Notes: a model not told the origin generated them from the sequence alone. A stretch of 64,000 nucleotides of DNA from JBOGIG01 sp050742455 (GCA_050742455.1 JBOGIG010000076.1:35601-99600); one strand, 5' to 3'. Shown: positions 24,535 to 33,408, counted from the stretch's first letter. Translations and numbers: made by a program.

Positions 24535-25326
24535 GTGCCCACACCGAAGCGAGAACGCAAGAAGGCCGGGAAGATGGCGCGGCGGGCACAGTTGGAAGCC
24601 GCCCGGCGCCGTAAGGCCCGCCGCAGCCAGGGCGTGACCCTTGGGGTGATCGTGATCATCGCCGTGGTGATCGTCATCCTGGTGACCCAGGGGGGTTCGG
24701 GCAAGTCGAAATCAGCCGCTTCGTCCACGACCACCACGCCCAAGTCCACCACGACCAGCGCGGCCCCCACCGCCGTTGCCCCAACGTGTCCCAAGATCGA
24801 CGGAACCTCACCGCAGGAACGCAAATTCACCGCCGCCCCTCCCGTATGCATCAACCCGGCCAAGCACTACACGGCCAACGTCACAACCGACGTGGGCAGC
24901 TTCGTGATCTCACTCGACTCGGCGGCCGCGCCCAAGACGGTGAACAACTTTGTCTTTCTGGCCCGGTATCACTACTACGACGGGGTCATCTTCCACCGCG
25001 TCATCCCCGGCTTTGTCGTTCAGGGTGGGGATCCGACCGGCACGGGCCAGGGTGGTCCGGGCTATAAGTTCGCCGACGAGCTGCCCAAGGCCGGGGCCTA
25101 CAAGATCGGTTCCGTGGCCATGGCCAACTCCGGGCCCAATACCAACGGGAGCCAGTTCTTCATAATCACCGGTTCCCAGGGCACCGCTCTTCCGCCCAAG
25201 TACTCGCTGTTCGGTCAGGTCACATCGGGTATGAGTGTGGTGAGCAAGATCGAAAAGGATGGTTCGGCCTCGGGCACACCCACGGTGACCCACAAGATGA
25301 TCAAGGTCACAATCACCCAGTCCTGA
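24535..25326 (+). CDS. Membrane-anchored cyclophilin-type peptidyl-prolyl isomerase
   Basis: This 263-residue protein starts at GTG 24535 with the basic stretch PTPKRERKKAGK usual for this actinobacterial group. It has one membrane helix at about 34-51, a Thr-rich linker and a cyclophilin domain from about residue 105 with FHRVIPGFVVQGGDP and NTNGSQFFI. It should catalyse proline isomerisation of exported proteins. A second cyclophilin without a membrane anchor follows 109 bp downstream and looks like a tandem paralog. The gene is divergent from htrA, another envelope protein-folding gene. Confidence 0.9.
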   Translation: MPTPKRERKKAGKMARRAQLEAARRRKARRSQGVTLGVIVIIAVVIVILVTQGGSGKSKSAASSTTTTPKSTTTSAAPTAVAPTCPKIDGTSPQERKFTAAPPVCINPAKHYTANVTTDVGSFVISLDSAAAPKTVNNFVFLARYHYYDGVIFHRVIPGFVVQGGDPTGTGQGGPGYKFADELPKAGAYKIGSVAMANSGPNTNGSQFFIITGSQGTALPPKYSLFGQVTSGMSVVSKIEKDGSASGTPTVTHKMIKVTITQS

Positions 25327-25384
25327 GAGTTACACCGTCCTGAGAGCTACCCAGTCTCAAGAGTCGCCCAGTCTTGAGCCAACC
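25317..25384 (+). repeat. Degenerate 17-bp tandem array at the end of the first cyclophilin gene
   Basis: Four units of 17 bp start at 25317, 25334, 25351 and 25368, based on CCAGTCCTGAGAG and diverged from one another. The first contains the gene's stop codon. The array fills much of the spacer between the two cyclophilin genes. Confidence 0.7.
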
Positions 25385-25435
25385 AAGTCGAACAATCAGC
25401 CAACTTCAGCCTATTTTGCGAAAGAGAGCGTTTCC

Positions 25436-25990
25436 ATGACCTCACCGTGTCCCGCTGCCGACGGCTCCTCGCCCCGTACCCAGAAGTTTGACGGTCCGCC
25501 ACCCCTATGCATCGATGCCTCGGTGGCCTATACGGCCGAAATGACTACATCCATGGGGACCATGACCATCGCCCTGGACGCCCTGGCCGCCCCCAACACC
25601 GTCAACAGCTTCGTCTTCCTGGCCCGCTACCACTACTTCGAGGGCATCGTCTTTCACCGCATCATCCCCGGTTTCGTCCTCCAGGGTGGCGACCCGACCG
25701 GGACCGGTACGGGCGGCCCGGGATACCGTTTTGACGACGAACTGCCCAGCCCGGGACGCTACGAGCTGGGCTCGTTGGCCATGGCCAACTCCGGCCCCAA
25801 CACCAACGGGAGCCAGTTCTTCGTCATCAGCGGACCCGATGGCATGCGCCTGCCCCCCCAGTACTCCCTGTTCGGCAAGGTAGTAGCCGGACTGGACGTG
25901 GTGTCGGCCATCGACGCGGTTGGAAGCCGCTCGGGAAAGCCGAGCCATAAGGTGACGATCGACTCGGTCACCATCAGCCCTGCCGACTGA
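25436..25990 (+). CDS. Cytoplasmic cyclophilin-type peptidyl-prolyl isomerase
   Basis: This 184-residue protein has no signal or membrane helix. The whole length aligns with the domain of the preceding cyclophilin: FHRIIPGFVLQGGDP and NTNGSQFFVISG are near identical, and the lead-in CP...DG-SPRTQKFDGPPPLCI matches its linker end. I infer a gene duplication followed by loss or gain of the anchor. It probably acts in the cytoplasm. AAAGAGAG lies before the ATG. Confidence 0.9.
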   Translation: MTSPCPAADGSSPRTQKFDGPPPLCIDASVAYTAEMTTSMGTMTIALDALAAPNTVNSFVFLARYHYFEGIVFHRIIPGFVLQGGDPTGTGTGGPGYRFDDELPSPGRYELGSLAMANSGPNTNGSQFFVISGPDGMRLPPQYSLFGKVVAGLDVVSAIDAVGSRSGKPSHKVTIDSVTISPAD

Positions 25991-26011
25991 GCCCGGGCTC
26001 GACCACCTGGC

Positions 26012-26836
26012 TCAATCGGAGCGCTGCAGGACCTCCAGCCCGGCGCGCTCGCCGTCCACGAAGACCTGGACCTGGCCTGCCCCCCGGGCCTTCCAGGTGC
26101 CATCGGACTCCCGGATGAGCGCAGTGGCCTCGTCTATCCCCACCACCGGCAAGCCTCGGGAGGCCAGATTCAAGGTGCGGTGGCGGCGCTCTTCGGAGAA
26201 GGCGGCAAAATGCGGGATGATGGCCAACTGCTCGATCAGTCCCAGCCCCAGGGTAAAGGCGCCTCCACGGGGGTCGACCATGGGATCGGTGAGCACCATG
26301 GCGCCGGCCGAAGAACCGGCCACCACCGCTCCCGATCTCCACGCCTCCATGAGGGCCTGCCAGGTCGGAGTGGCCTTGAGCACGCTGCGCAAATGGAGTG
26401 GCGAGCCCCCGGTCAGGTAGATGAACCGGGCCGATCGAACGACCTCGGCCACCCCGGGGTCCTCGGCCTCGGAACGGGCCAGCACCATCAGGCCGTTGAC
26501 CGCCACACCAAATTGGGCGAACCACTTGCGCGCCGTATCCACGGCACGACCGGGATTCTCGTAGGCCGCTGCGGTGGGCAGGACCACCACCTCGGATCCA
26601 CCGACCGCGGCCAACTCTGCATCGAAGTCGCATCCCGGGCCGAACTCTGCTCCGCCCACCAGAGCCACGATCCCAGCGCTGGCAGTGACATCAGGGCCAA
26701 TCTGGCCCTCCGATGACAGCCCTTGGCCCTCGGACAGCAGGTCTTGGCCCTCGGGCGACATGGCCATGACCCTAATACGCGGTGCACGGCGCGGCGGAGC
26801 CGGCGCGGTAGGCAGTTGAGCACTCAGGGCGGCCAC
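26012..26836 (-). CDS. Peptidase S51/cyanophycinase-like protein
   Basis: This protein of about 274 residues has a type-1 glutamine-amidotransferase-like fold with the nucleophile elbow VVAGSSAGAM near residue 170, IYLTGGSPLHL before it, and DEATALI near the C-terminus, as in peptidase S51 and cyanophycinase relatives. No cyanophycin synthetase is seen, so the substrate is open. The N-terminus contains an imperfect repeat of SEGQ (SPEGQDLLSEGQGLSSEGQ) from short DNA duplications, and the true start may be an ATG at residue 24 or 26. It is divergent from hbd with only 17 bp between the longest starts. Confidence 0.72.
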   Translation of the reverse strand: MAALSAQLPTAPAPPRRAPRIRVMAMSPEGQDLLSEGQGLSSEGQIGPDVTASAGIVALVGGAEFGPGCDFDAELAAVGGSEVVVLPTAAAYENPGRAVDTARKWFAQFGVAVNGLMVLARSEAEDPGVAEVVRSARFIYLTGGSPLHLRSVLKATPTWQALMEAWRSGAVVAGSSAGAMVLTDPMVDPRGGAFTLGLGLIEQLAIIPHFAAFSEERRHRTLNLASRGLPVVGIDEATALIRESDGTWKARGAGQVQVFVDGERAGLEVLQRSD

Positions 26837-26853
26837 CGGTAGCCTTCCGGCCC

Positions 26854-27708
26854 ATGGAAATCAAACGGTTGGGAATTCTGGGGTCGGGCATCATGGGTTC
26901 GGGGATGGCCGAGTGTGCCGCCGTTCACGGCTTTGAGGTAGTGCTCCGTTCCCGCCAACAAAACAGTGCCGACGCCATGATGGCCGCCCTGGAGAAGTCC
27001 CTGGCCAAGCAAGTCGAGCGCTCCAAACTGAGCGAGGAAGAGAGCCAGGCCGCCCTGGGACGGGTGAGGGCCACGGCCAAGCTGGACGACCTGGCTACAT
27101 GCGACCTGGTGATCGAGTCGGTCGTGGAAGACCTCGACGTCAAGAAGCATTTATTCAACGAGCTGGATCGGATCTGCAAGCCCGAAGCCATCCTGGCCAC
27201 CAACACCTCGACTCTGGCCGTCATCGACATGGCCATGGAGACCAGCCGGCCCGACCGGGTGTGCGGCATCCATTTCTTCAATCCAGCGCCGGTCATGGCC
27301 CTGGTGGAGATCGTGGAACCGCTCACGGCCAGCTCCGAGACCCTCGAAGCAGCCCACGCCTTCGCGACCCAGTGCGGCAAGACGCCGGTGAGGGTCAAGG
27401 ACCAGGCCGGGTTCATCGTCAATGCCCTTCTCTTTCCCTACCTGAACAACGCAGTGCGCCTCCTGCAGACGGGTGTGGCCGATGCCGAGGGCATCGATGC
27501 GGCCATGAAGGGCGGCTGTGGCTTCCCCATGGGGCCTTTGGCCCTGCTCGACCTGGTCGGGCTGGACACCAGTGTGGCCATTCTCGATGCCCTCTACAAC
27601 GAGTTTCGGGACCCCAACTACGCCGCCGTTCCCGAGATGCGCCGGATGGTCTCCGCGGGCCGATTGGGCCGCAAGTCCGGCCAGGGCTTCTACGATTACC
27701 GGCGATAG
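26854..27708 (+). CDS. 3-hydroxybutyryl-CoA dehydrogenase
   Basis: This 284-residue protein oxidises or reduces 3-hydroxybutyryl-CoA with NAD(P). The nucleotide site is LGSGIMGSGMAE, and the catalytic region has HFFNPAPVM (His-Glu type active site) and VKDQAGFIVNALLFPYLN. The length and motifs fit the FadB2/Hbd family. It precedes ethylmalonyl-CoA mutase by 89 bp on the same strand and fits that pathway, although the classical route uses the R-specific PhaB; Hbd enzymes make the S form. Confidence 0.92.
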   Translation: MEIKRLGILGSGIMGSGMAECAAVHGFEVVLRSRQQNSADAMMAALEKSLAKQVERSKLSEEESQAALGRVRATAKLDDLATCDLVIESVVEDLDVKKHLFNELDRICKPEAILATNTSTLAVIDMAMETSRPDRVCGIHFFNPAPVMALVEIVEPLTASSETLEAAHAFATQCGKTPVRVKDQAGFIVNALLFPYLNNAVRLLQTGVADAEGIDAAMKGGCGFPMGPLALLDLVGLDTSVAILDALYNEFRDPNYAAVPEMRRMVSAGRLGRKSGQGFYDYRR

Positions 27709-27797
27709 CCGGTAATCGTTGGGGACGGGCAGGATATCCTGGTCGCCCCCAGTGGATCGATCTTGACCGGCGAGCTGGATAACGGGAGGGCTCGGAT

Positions 27798-29765
27798 ATG
27801 GCCGACAAGGCTTGGGTAATGAGGACCTACTCGGGCCATTCCACGGCTCGGGCCTCCAATGCCCTCTATCGCACCAACCTGGCCAAGGGTCAGACCGGGC
27901 TCAGCGTGGCCTTCGACCTACCCACCCAGATCGGCTATGACCCCGACTCCCCCGAAGCCGGAGGCGAGGTGGGAAAAGTTGGGGTCCCGGTGGCTCATCT
28001 GGGCCATATGGGCCAGCTCATGGACGGGATCCCGCTCGATGAGATGAACACCTCGATGACCATCAATGCCACGGCGGCGTGGTTGTTGGCCCTCTACATA
28101 GCCCACGCCGAAAGTGTGGGGGTGGACGCCTCGGCTCTGGCCGGAACCACGCAGAACGACATAGTCAAGGAGTACCTGTCGAGGGGTACCTTCATTTTCC
28201 CGCCCGAACCGAGCCGGCGCCTCATAAGCGACATGGTGGCCTACACGGTTCACCACGTTCCCAAGTGGAACCCCATCAATGTATGCAGCTACCACCTCCA
28301 AGAGGCCGGAGCAACCCCTACCCAGGAGGTGGCCTACGCCTTGGCCACGGCCATCGGTGTCTTAGATGCCGTGGCCGAGTCGGGCCAGGTGGCCCCACAA
28401 GACTTCGCCCAGGTCGTGGGTCGGATCTCGTTCTTCGTGAACGCAGGGATCCGCTTCATCGAGGAGACGTGCAAGATGCGGGCGTTCACCACTATGTGGG
28501 AGCGGATCTGCACCGAGCGCTACGGGGTGAGCGACCCCAAACTGCGTCGATTTCGCTACGGGGTCCAGGTCAACTCGCTGGGCCTAACGGAAAGCCAGCC
28601 CGAGAACAACGTCCCCCGCATCGTGCTCGAGGCCTTGGGCGTCACCCTGTCCCGGGGGGCCCGAGCACGGGCCTTGCAATTGCCCGCCTGGAACGAGGCC
28701 CTGGGGCTTCCCCGGCCATGGGATCAGCAGTGGTCGCTACGCATCCAGCAGATCCTGGCCTACGAGACCGACCTGCTCGAATACGAAGACATTTTCGACG
28801 GATCGGTGGTGATCGAGGGGCGAACAGCCGAACTGGTTGCATCGGCCACCGCCGAGCTGGACGAAGTTCTGGCCCTGGGTGGGGCTTTCGAGGCCATCGA
28901 CGAGCTCAAGGCTCGCCTGGTCAGGAGTCAGGCCGACCGGGCCCGACGCATCGAGACCGGCGAGCTTTTGGTGGTGGGGGTCAACTGCTTCACCGACACG
29001 GCGCCGTCGCCCCTGGATCCGCCAGAGGGTGAGGAGGTCTTCTTGAGGGTCGACCCGGCGGTGGGGGCCGAGATGATCGCCGACGTCGTCGCATGGCGGA
29101 TGGCCCGGGACAACGACTCTGTTCGGGCCGCCCTGGAAGAGTTGCGGCGGGTGGCGTCGACAAACGAGAACATCATGGTCCCCACCATCGCCCTGGCCCG
29201 GGTCGGGGGCACGACCGGCGAGTGGGCCGGCATCCTGCGAGAGGTATTTGGCGAGTACAGGGCTCCCACCGGAGTGAACGGGGCGGTCGGTCGCCGGGGA
29301 AGCGAGATGGCGGGCGTGCTGGCCCGGGTCCAGGCTCTCCCCGGGGGGCCACCCCGCATGCTGGTGGCCAAGCCAGGACTTGACGGCCACTCCAACGGCG
29401 CCGAGCAGATTGCCGTGGCCGCTCGCGATGCCGGATTTGAGGTGATCTATCAGGGCATCCGCCTGACCCCCTCCCAGATCGCGGTGGCGGCGCGGGACGA
29501 GGACGTGGACCTGGTAGGGATCTCGATCCTTTCGGGTAGCCATCTGGAATTGATCCCCGACATCGTTCGCCTCCTGCGCGCCTTTGGGGTGGAGGCGCCG
29601 GTGGTGGCCGGAGGGATCATCTCGGGAACCGATGCGACCCGGCTGGCCAAGGCCGGGGTGGCTGCGGTGTACACCCCGAAGGACTTCGACTTCACCCGGA
29701 TCATGAACGATCTGGTGGACCTGGTGGCCGACCACCGCCTGGAGGGGGCCGTGGTCCATCCTTAA
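27798..29765 (+). CDS. ecm: Ethylmalonyl-CoA mutase (MeaA/Ecm), B12-dependent
   Basis: This 655-residue protein fuses the mutase barrel and the cobalamin domain, as in MeaA/Ecm. The start reads WVMRTYSGHSTARASNALYR and then NLAKGQTGLSVAFDLPTQIG, which fits the MeaA group better than classical methylmalonyl-CoA mutase. The B12 motif DxHxxG is in KPGLDGHSNGAEQI near residue 524. It rearranges ethylmalonyl-CoA to methylsuccinyl-CoA. Crotonyl-CoA carboxylase/reductase and the epimerase needed to feed it are encoded 6-9 kb away, supporting the assignment. Confidence 0.9.
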   Translation: MADKAWVMRTYSGHSTARASNALYRTNLAKGQTGLSVAFDLPTQIGYDPDSPEAGGEVGKVGVPVAHLGHMGQLMDGIPLDEMNTSMTINATAAWLLALYIAHAESVGVDASALAGTTQNDIVKEYLSRGTFIFPPEPSRRLISDMVAYTVHHVPKWNPINVCSYHLQEAGATPTQEVAYALATAIGVLDAVAESGQVAPQDFAQVVGRISFFVNAGIRFIEETCKMRAFTTMWERICTERYGVSDPKLRRFRYGVQVNSLGLTESQPENNVPRIVLEALGVTLSRGARARALQLPAWNEALGLPRPWDQQWSLRIQQILAYETDLLEYEDIFDGSVVIEGRTAELVASATAELDEVLALGGAFEAIDELKARLVRSQADRARRIETGELLVVGVNCFTDTAPSPLDPPEGEEVFLRVDPAVGAEMIADVVAWRMARDNDSVRAALEELRRVASTNENIMVPTIALARVGGTTGEWAGILREVFGEYRAPTGVNGAVGRRGSEMAGVLARVQALPGGPPRMLVAKPGLDGHSNGAEQIAVAARDAGFEVIYQGIRLTPSQIAVAARDEDVDLVGISILSGSHLELIPDIVRLLRAFGVEAPVVAGGIISGTDATRLAKAGVAAVYTPKDFDFTRIMNDLVDLVADHRLEGAVVHP

Positions 29766-29767
29766 TC

Positions 29768-30460
29768 TCAGGCCGGGTCCGGACCGGACGTCCCGGCGGC
29801 GCCATAGGTCTGCTCCAGACGTCGCTCCTTGCGCTTGTTGCGCAGGTAGGTGACGATGACCACCAGGGCGATCAGGGCCAGCAGGCCGGCCGAAGCGCTG
29901 CCTGCCACCTTCTCCGCCTTCTTGTAGGAGGCCCCCACCACGTAGCCGACCAGGGTGTAGCCACCGGCCCAGATGAGACCCCCAGCGGCATTGAAAATCA
30001 AGAAGCGGAAGTAGGGAATCCCGGACATGCCGGCCATGCCCGGCACCATGGCCCGCAAAAGGGCTGTGAACCGGCCGATGAACACGGCCCGACCGCCGTA
30101 GCGTCGGATGTAGCCCTGAGTGGTTGCCGCAGCCCGGGATGGGCGCGGGCGGAGGAACAACTTGCGTTTCAACAGCCATGGACCGAACTTCTTGCCTACC
30201 TCGTATCCGACCGAGTCCCCCACTATGGCCGACACGATGGCCACGGCCATCATGACCCCCAAGCTCACCCGGTGCTGGCTGGCCAATACCCCACCCAGGA
30301 TCACCGCGGTCTCGCCGGGCAGTATGAATCCCAGCATTACCGCAGCCTCGCCGAAGGCCAGGCCCCCCACCAGCAGATAGGCCACCAGCCCGTGGAGGTG
30401 CAGGGCCGAATCGACCAGGTGGCTGATCACCCGACCGTTCGGATCTGGCCCGGTGACCAT
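29768..30460 (-). CDS. DedA/SNARE-associated-type membrane protein
   Basis: This 230-residue protein has several membrane helices and the DedA hallmarks GFILPGETAVILGG, GDSVGYEVGKKFG and FIGRFTALLRAMVPGMAGMS. DedA proteins affect envelope integrity and are proposed proton-dependent lipid flippases or transporters. The stop is 3 bp from the convergent ecm stop. The upstream region holds DnaA-box-like sequences. Confidence 0.88.
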   Translation of the reverse strand: MVTGPDPNGRVISHLVDSALHLHGLVAYLLVGGLAFGEAAVMLGFILPGETAVILGGVLASQHRVSLGVMMAVAIVSAIVGDSVGYEVGKKFGPWLLKRKLFLRPRPSRAAATTQGYIRRYGGRAVFIGRFTALLRAMVPGMAGMSGIPYFRFLIFNAAGGLIWAGGYTLVGYVVGASYKKAEKVAGSASAGLLALIALVVIVTYLRNKRKERRLEQTYGAAGTSGPDPA

Positions 30461-30487
30461 GGCGTCTGATTTCCACTGGACGCGGCG

Positions 30488-30532
30488 AAGTCCACAGCCG
30501 CAATCCCAACCTTGTCCACAGGCTTATCCACA
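30488..30532 (-). promoter_or_regulatory. Cluster of DnaA-box-like sites upstream of the DedA gene
   Basis: TTGTCCACA (30512-30520) and TTATCCACA (30524-30532) are two consensus-quality DnaA boxes in the same orientation, 12 bp apart, with a weaker AAGTCCACA at 30488-30496. They lie in the spacer before the DedA gene. Neither dnaA nor dnaN is nearby, so this is more likely a DnaA regulatory or titration site than oriC. Confidence 0.45.
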
Positions 30533-30682
30533 GAGAACCAAGTGAGCTCGTCCGCCGTAGCTGCACCTAAGGTCGCAGGTGAGGCTGGCAATATCATGAT
30601 CCCCCCTCGACCTCGGGGCTCTTACTCCAGGTGACGCAATTGACGCGATGGGGATAATCATCACTAACCATGAGGCCTATCC

Positions 30683-30937
30683 TCAGCGAATGGCCGAGGA
30701 CCTGTCCCGGCGGAGGGGGACTGGTTGCAGCCACCACCGCCCGGAGAAGCGCCACGGCCCGGGACCGGCAACCGAGCCTGCGGAGGACCCGGCGAGGCGC
30801 GGTCGCGGCCAGCACAGTTCCACCGCGGCGGCGATGGCAGCCACGGCTGCAGCATCATCGGCCCGGCCGGCATGGGATCTGGCGGCGCCATCACCGTGGA
30901 GTGGACCCTGAGAGAAAGAGGGGTCAGAGGGGGACAT
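30683..30937 (-). CDS. Acyl-CoA carboxylase epsilon subunit
   Basis: This small protein of about 84 residues is encoded directly after the beta subunit: its ATG lies inside the last codons of that gene (14-bp overlap). It has an alanine-rich helix (DDAAAVAAIAAAVEL), a variable linker and the conserved C-terminus WRFSGRWWLQPVPLRRDR, the signature of actinobacterial ACC epsilon subunits. The epsilon subunit stabilises the alpha-beta holoenzyme in actinobacteria. Overlap, length, order and the tryptophan motif together support the call. Confidence 0.7.
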   Translation of the reverse strand: MSPSDPSFSQGPLHGDGAARSHAGRADDAAAVAAIAAAVELCWPRPRLAGSSAGSVAGPGPWRFSGRWWLQPVPLRRDRSSAIR

Positions 30938-32483
30938 TGCCGTGCTTTCGCTTGGGCAAGTCCTCGCGCTTGGTCCGCAGCATCTCCAGGCTGCGGACAA
31001 GGACCCGACGGGTGTCGGCAGGGTCGATCACGTCGTCTACGAAGCCCCGCTCGGCCGCCACGTAGGGGTTGGCGTATCTCTCGGTGTACTCCTCGACCAG
31101 CTCGGCCCGTCGGGCCTCTGGGTTGGCCGCTTCAGCCAGCTCCCGGCGGTTCACGATCTCCACCGCCCCCTGGGGACCCATCACCGCCAGCTCGGCCGAC
31201 GGCCACGCAAAGGCCAGGTCGGCGCCGATGGACTTGGAGTTCATGACCACGTATGCACCCCCGTAGGCCTTGCGTGTGATGATCTGGATGCGGGGCACCG
31301 TGGCCTCGCAGTAGGCGTAGAGCAGCTTGGCTCCGTGGCGGATGATCCCGCCATACTCCTGGTCCGTACCGGGCATGAAGCCGGGAACGTCCACGAAGGT
31401 GACCAGCGGGACGTTGAAGGCGTCACACGTACGAACAAAGCGCGCCGCCTTTTCGGCCGCGTCGATGTTGAGCACGCCGGCCAGAACCTGGGGCTGGTTG
31501 CCGACCACGCCGACCACGTGCCCGGCCACCCGGGCAAAACCACACGTGATGTTGTTGGCCCAGTGAGGGAAGTACTCGAAGAACTCGCCATCGTCCACTA
31601 CCGCAGAGATGACCTTCTTCATGTCGTAGGGCTGGTTGGGCGAGGCAGGCATGAGGTCGATGAGCTCGGGCGTGGCCCGATCGGGATCGTCGTCGCACTC
31701 CAGCGACGGTGGCATCTCCAAGTTGTTGGTGGGCAGGAAGCTGAGCAAGTAACGGACGTCGTCCAGGCAAGCCTTCTCGTCGGCCGAGACGAAGGTGGCG
31801 ACCCCAGATTTGGTGGCGTGGCTCATGGCTCCGCCCAGCTGTTCGAGGGAAACGTCCTCACCGGTGACGGTCTTGACCACGTCAGGACCGGTGATGAACA
31901 TGTGCGACGTCTCTTGCACCATGAAGATGAAGTCGGTCATTGCCGGCGAGTACACCGCCCCTCCGGCACAAGGTCCCAGCACCACGCTTATCTGGGGTAT
32001 CACCCCTGAGGCCGCCACATTGCGAAAGAAGATCCCCCCATATGAAGCCAGGGAGACCACTCCCTCTTGGATCCGGGCTCCGGCGCCGTCGTTGAGCCCC
32101 ACCATGGGAACTCCCACCGAGGAGGCCAGGTCCATGATCTTGTGGATCTTCTCGGCGAACACCTCGCCCAACGCGCCCCCGAACACGGTGAAATCCTGGC
32201 TGAATACGCACACCCGGCGACCATCGATCGTTCCGAAGCCGGTAATCACCCCATCGGTGTAGGGACGGGTCTCCTCCAAGCCCAAACCGTGGGCCCGGTG
32301 CCGGGCCAGCATGTCCAGCTCCTGGAAGGAATCCTCGTCCAAGAGGTACTCCAGTCGCTCCCGGGCCGTCATCTTTCCCTTGGCGTGCTGGCGCTCAACG
32401 GAACGGGGAGAACCGGCATGAAGTGCCTGTTCCCGCCGATGGGCCAGCTCTTGGAGTCGTTGGGTCATCGGGTGGTCCGACAT
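30924..32483 (-). CDS. Acyl-CoA (propionyl/acetyl-CoA) carboxylase beta subunit
   Basis: This carboxyltransferase subunit of 519 residues transfers CO2 from biotin to acyl-CoA. It shows the two oxyanion regions GPCAGGAVYSPAMTDF and RKAYGGAYVVMNSK, with VDVPGFMPGTDQEYGGI between them, and the length fits PccB/AccD5-type proteins. ATG 32483 is the natural start; the open frame upstream has no family similarity. The epsilon subunit follows with overlap; the biotinylated alpha subunit is not in the window. With ecm and the epimerase nearby, propionyl-CoA carboxylation is the likely role. Confidence 0.92.
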   Translation of the reverse strand: MSDHPMTQRLQELAHRREQALHAGSPRSVERQHAKGKMTARERLEYLLDEDSFQELDMLARHRAHGLGLEETRPYTDGVITGFGTIDGRRVCVFSQDFTVFGGALGEVFAEKIHKIMDLASSVGVPMVGLNDGAGARIQEGVVSLASYGGIFFRNVAASGVIPQISVVLGPCAGGAVYSPAMTDFIFMVQETSHMFITGPDVVKTVTGEDVSLEQLGGAMSHATKSGVATFVSADEKACLDDVRYLLSFLPTNNLEMPPSLECDDDPDRATPELIDLMPASPNQPYDMKKVISAVVDDGEFFEYFPHWANNITCGFARVAGHVVGVVGNQPQVLAGVLNIDAAEKAARFVRTCDAFNVPLVTFVDVPGFMPGTDQEYGGIIRHGAKLLYAYCEATVPRIQIITRKAYGGAYVVMNSKSIGADLAFAWPSAELAVMGPQGAVEIVNRRELAEAANPEARRAELVEEYTERYANPYVAAERGFVDDVIDPADTRRVLVRSLEMLRTKREDLPKRKHGNVPL

Positions 32484-32517
32484 TCCCCGCAGGCTACCGG
32501 GCGCCGAGGCCCAGGGG

Positions 32518-33408
32518 CTAAAGCCCCGAGGGATCGGTCCCTGAGCCAAGGCGCATCGCCCTTGTGGACAGGCCCGGCATGTCGAGGTGCTGGCACATCC
32601 GAGCAAAGCCCGGGGTGGGTCCCCTCCAAGCCAGCTCGTCGACACCGCCGAGGAGGGACCGGTCGATCCGAAGCGTAGCCAGGTCTCTGAACAGCATGGC
32701 CTGGTCCCGGTGGGCGGCAAGGGTGGCTGCCAGGGCCGCCCCGCCCCGCACGGTCAGCTCCCACCGACCGGGCTCATCGGGGATGTCCTCTAGGTGGGGG
32801 TATACGGACAGGACGGCCGAGGAGGATTTGGCTCCCCAGCCGGGCAGTCCGGGGAAGCCGTCGGCCGAATCGCCTACCAGGGCCAGGTAGTCAGGGATCG
32901 ATTCGGGTCCGACGCCAAACTTCTCCTTCACCCCGTCCTCGTCTACGAGGCGACCGGCTCGACGGTCCAACTGGACGATGCGACCTCCCCGCACACACTG
33001 GGCCAGGTCCTTATCCGGAGTGCAGATCACCACCTGGTCCACCCTGGCGTCATCACCGGCCACCTCAGCCGCCGAAGCCAGTGCATCGTCAGCTTCGAGC
33101 TCGACCATGGCCCACACCACCACCCCCATGGCCGCCAGAGCGTCCTCCAGCAGCTGAAACTGGGACATCAGGGCCGGCTCCACCCCTGCCCCCGTCTTGT
33201 AGCCGGGCCACATGTCATTGCGGAACGACTCCACCACATGGTCGGTAGCCACCCCCACATGCGTGACGCCCTCGGCAATCAGACCCAGGACCGAGGACAG
33301 GACCCCCCTGGTAGCCGACACTTCCAGGCCCTGTCCGTTGATGTGCGACGGCTGGCCAAAATGGTGCCTGAACAACTCATAGGTACCATCAACGAGGTGG
33401 ACCTTCAT
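32518..33408 (-). CDS. 5'-3' exonuclease (PIN/H3TH FEN-like)
   Basis: This 296-residue protein starts MKVHLVDGTYELFRHHF, where D7 is the first metal ligand of 5'-nuclease domains. Acidic residues ELEADDALAS and TPDKDLAQ supply the others, and the helix-hairpin segment YLALVGDSADGFPGLPGWGAKS is the H3TH DNA-binding motif. It is a stand-alone relative of the polymerase I exonuclease domain, common in actinobacteria. Its start region overlaps the start of the divergent NDH-2 gene by about 12 bp. Confidence 0.88.
   Translation of the reverse strand: MKVHLVDGTYELFRHHFGQPSHINGQGLEVSATRGVLSSVLGLIAEGVTHVGVATDHVVESFRNDMWPGYKTGAGVEPALMSQFQLLEDALAAMGVVVWAMVELEADDALASAAEVAGDDARVDQVVICTPDKDLAQCVRGGRIVQLDRRAGRLVDEDGVKEKFGVGPESIPDYLALVGDSADGFPGLPGWGAKSSSAVLSVYPHLEDIPDEPGRWELTVRGGAALAATLAAHRDQAMLFRDLATLRIDRSLLGGVDELAWRGPTPGFARMCQHLDMPGLSTRAMRLGSGTDPSGL

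Noticed and set aside
24411..24863. N-terminal extension of the HtrA frame by about 150 residues
   Set aside because: The extension precedes the signal peptide, lacks family similarity and overlaps the divergent cyclophilin gene; GTG 24410 fits better.
30488..30532. Chromosomal origin of replication
   Set aside because: Only two good DnaA boxes are present, and dnaA, dnaN and an AT-rich unwinding region are missing.
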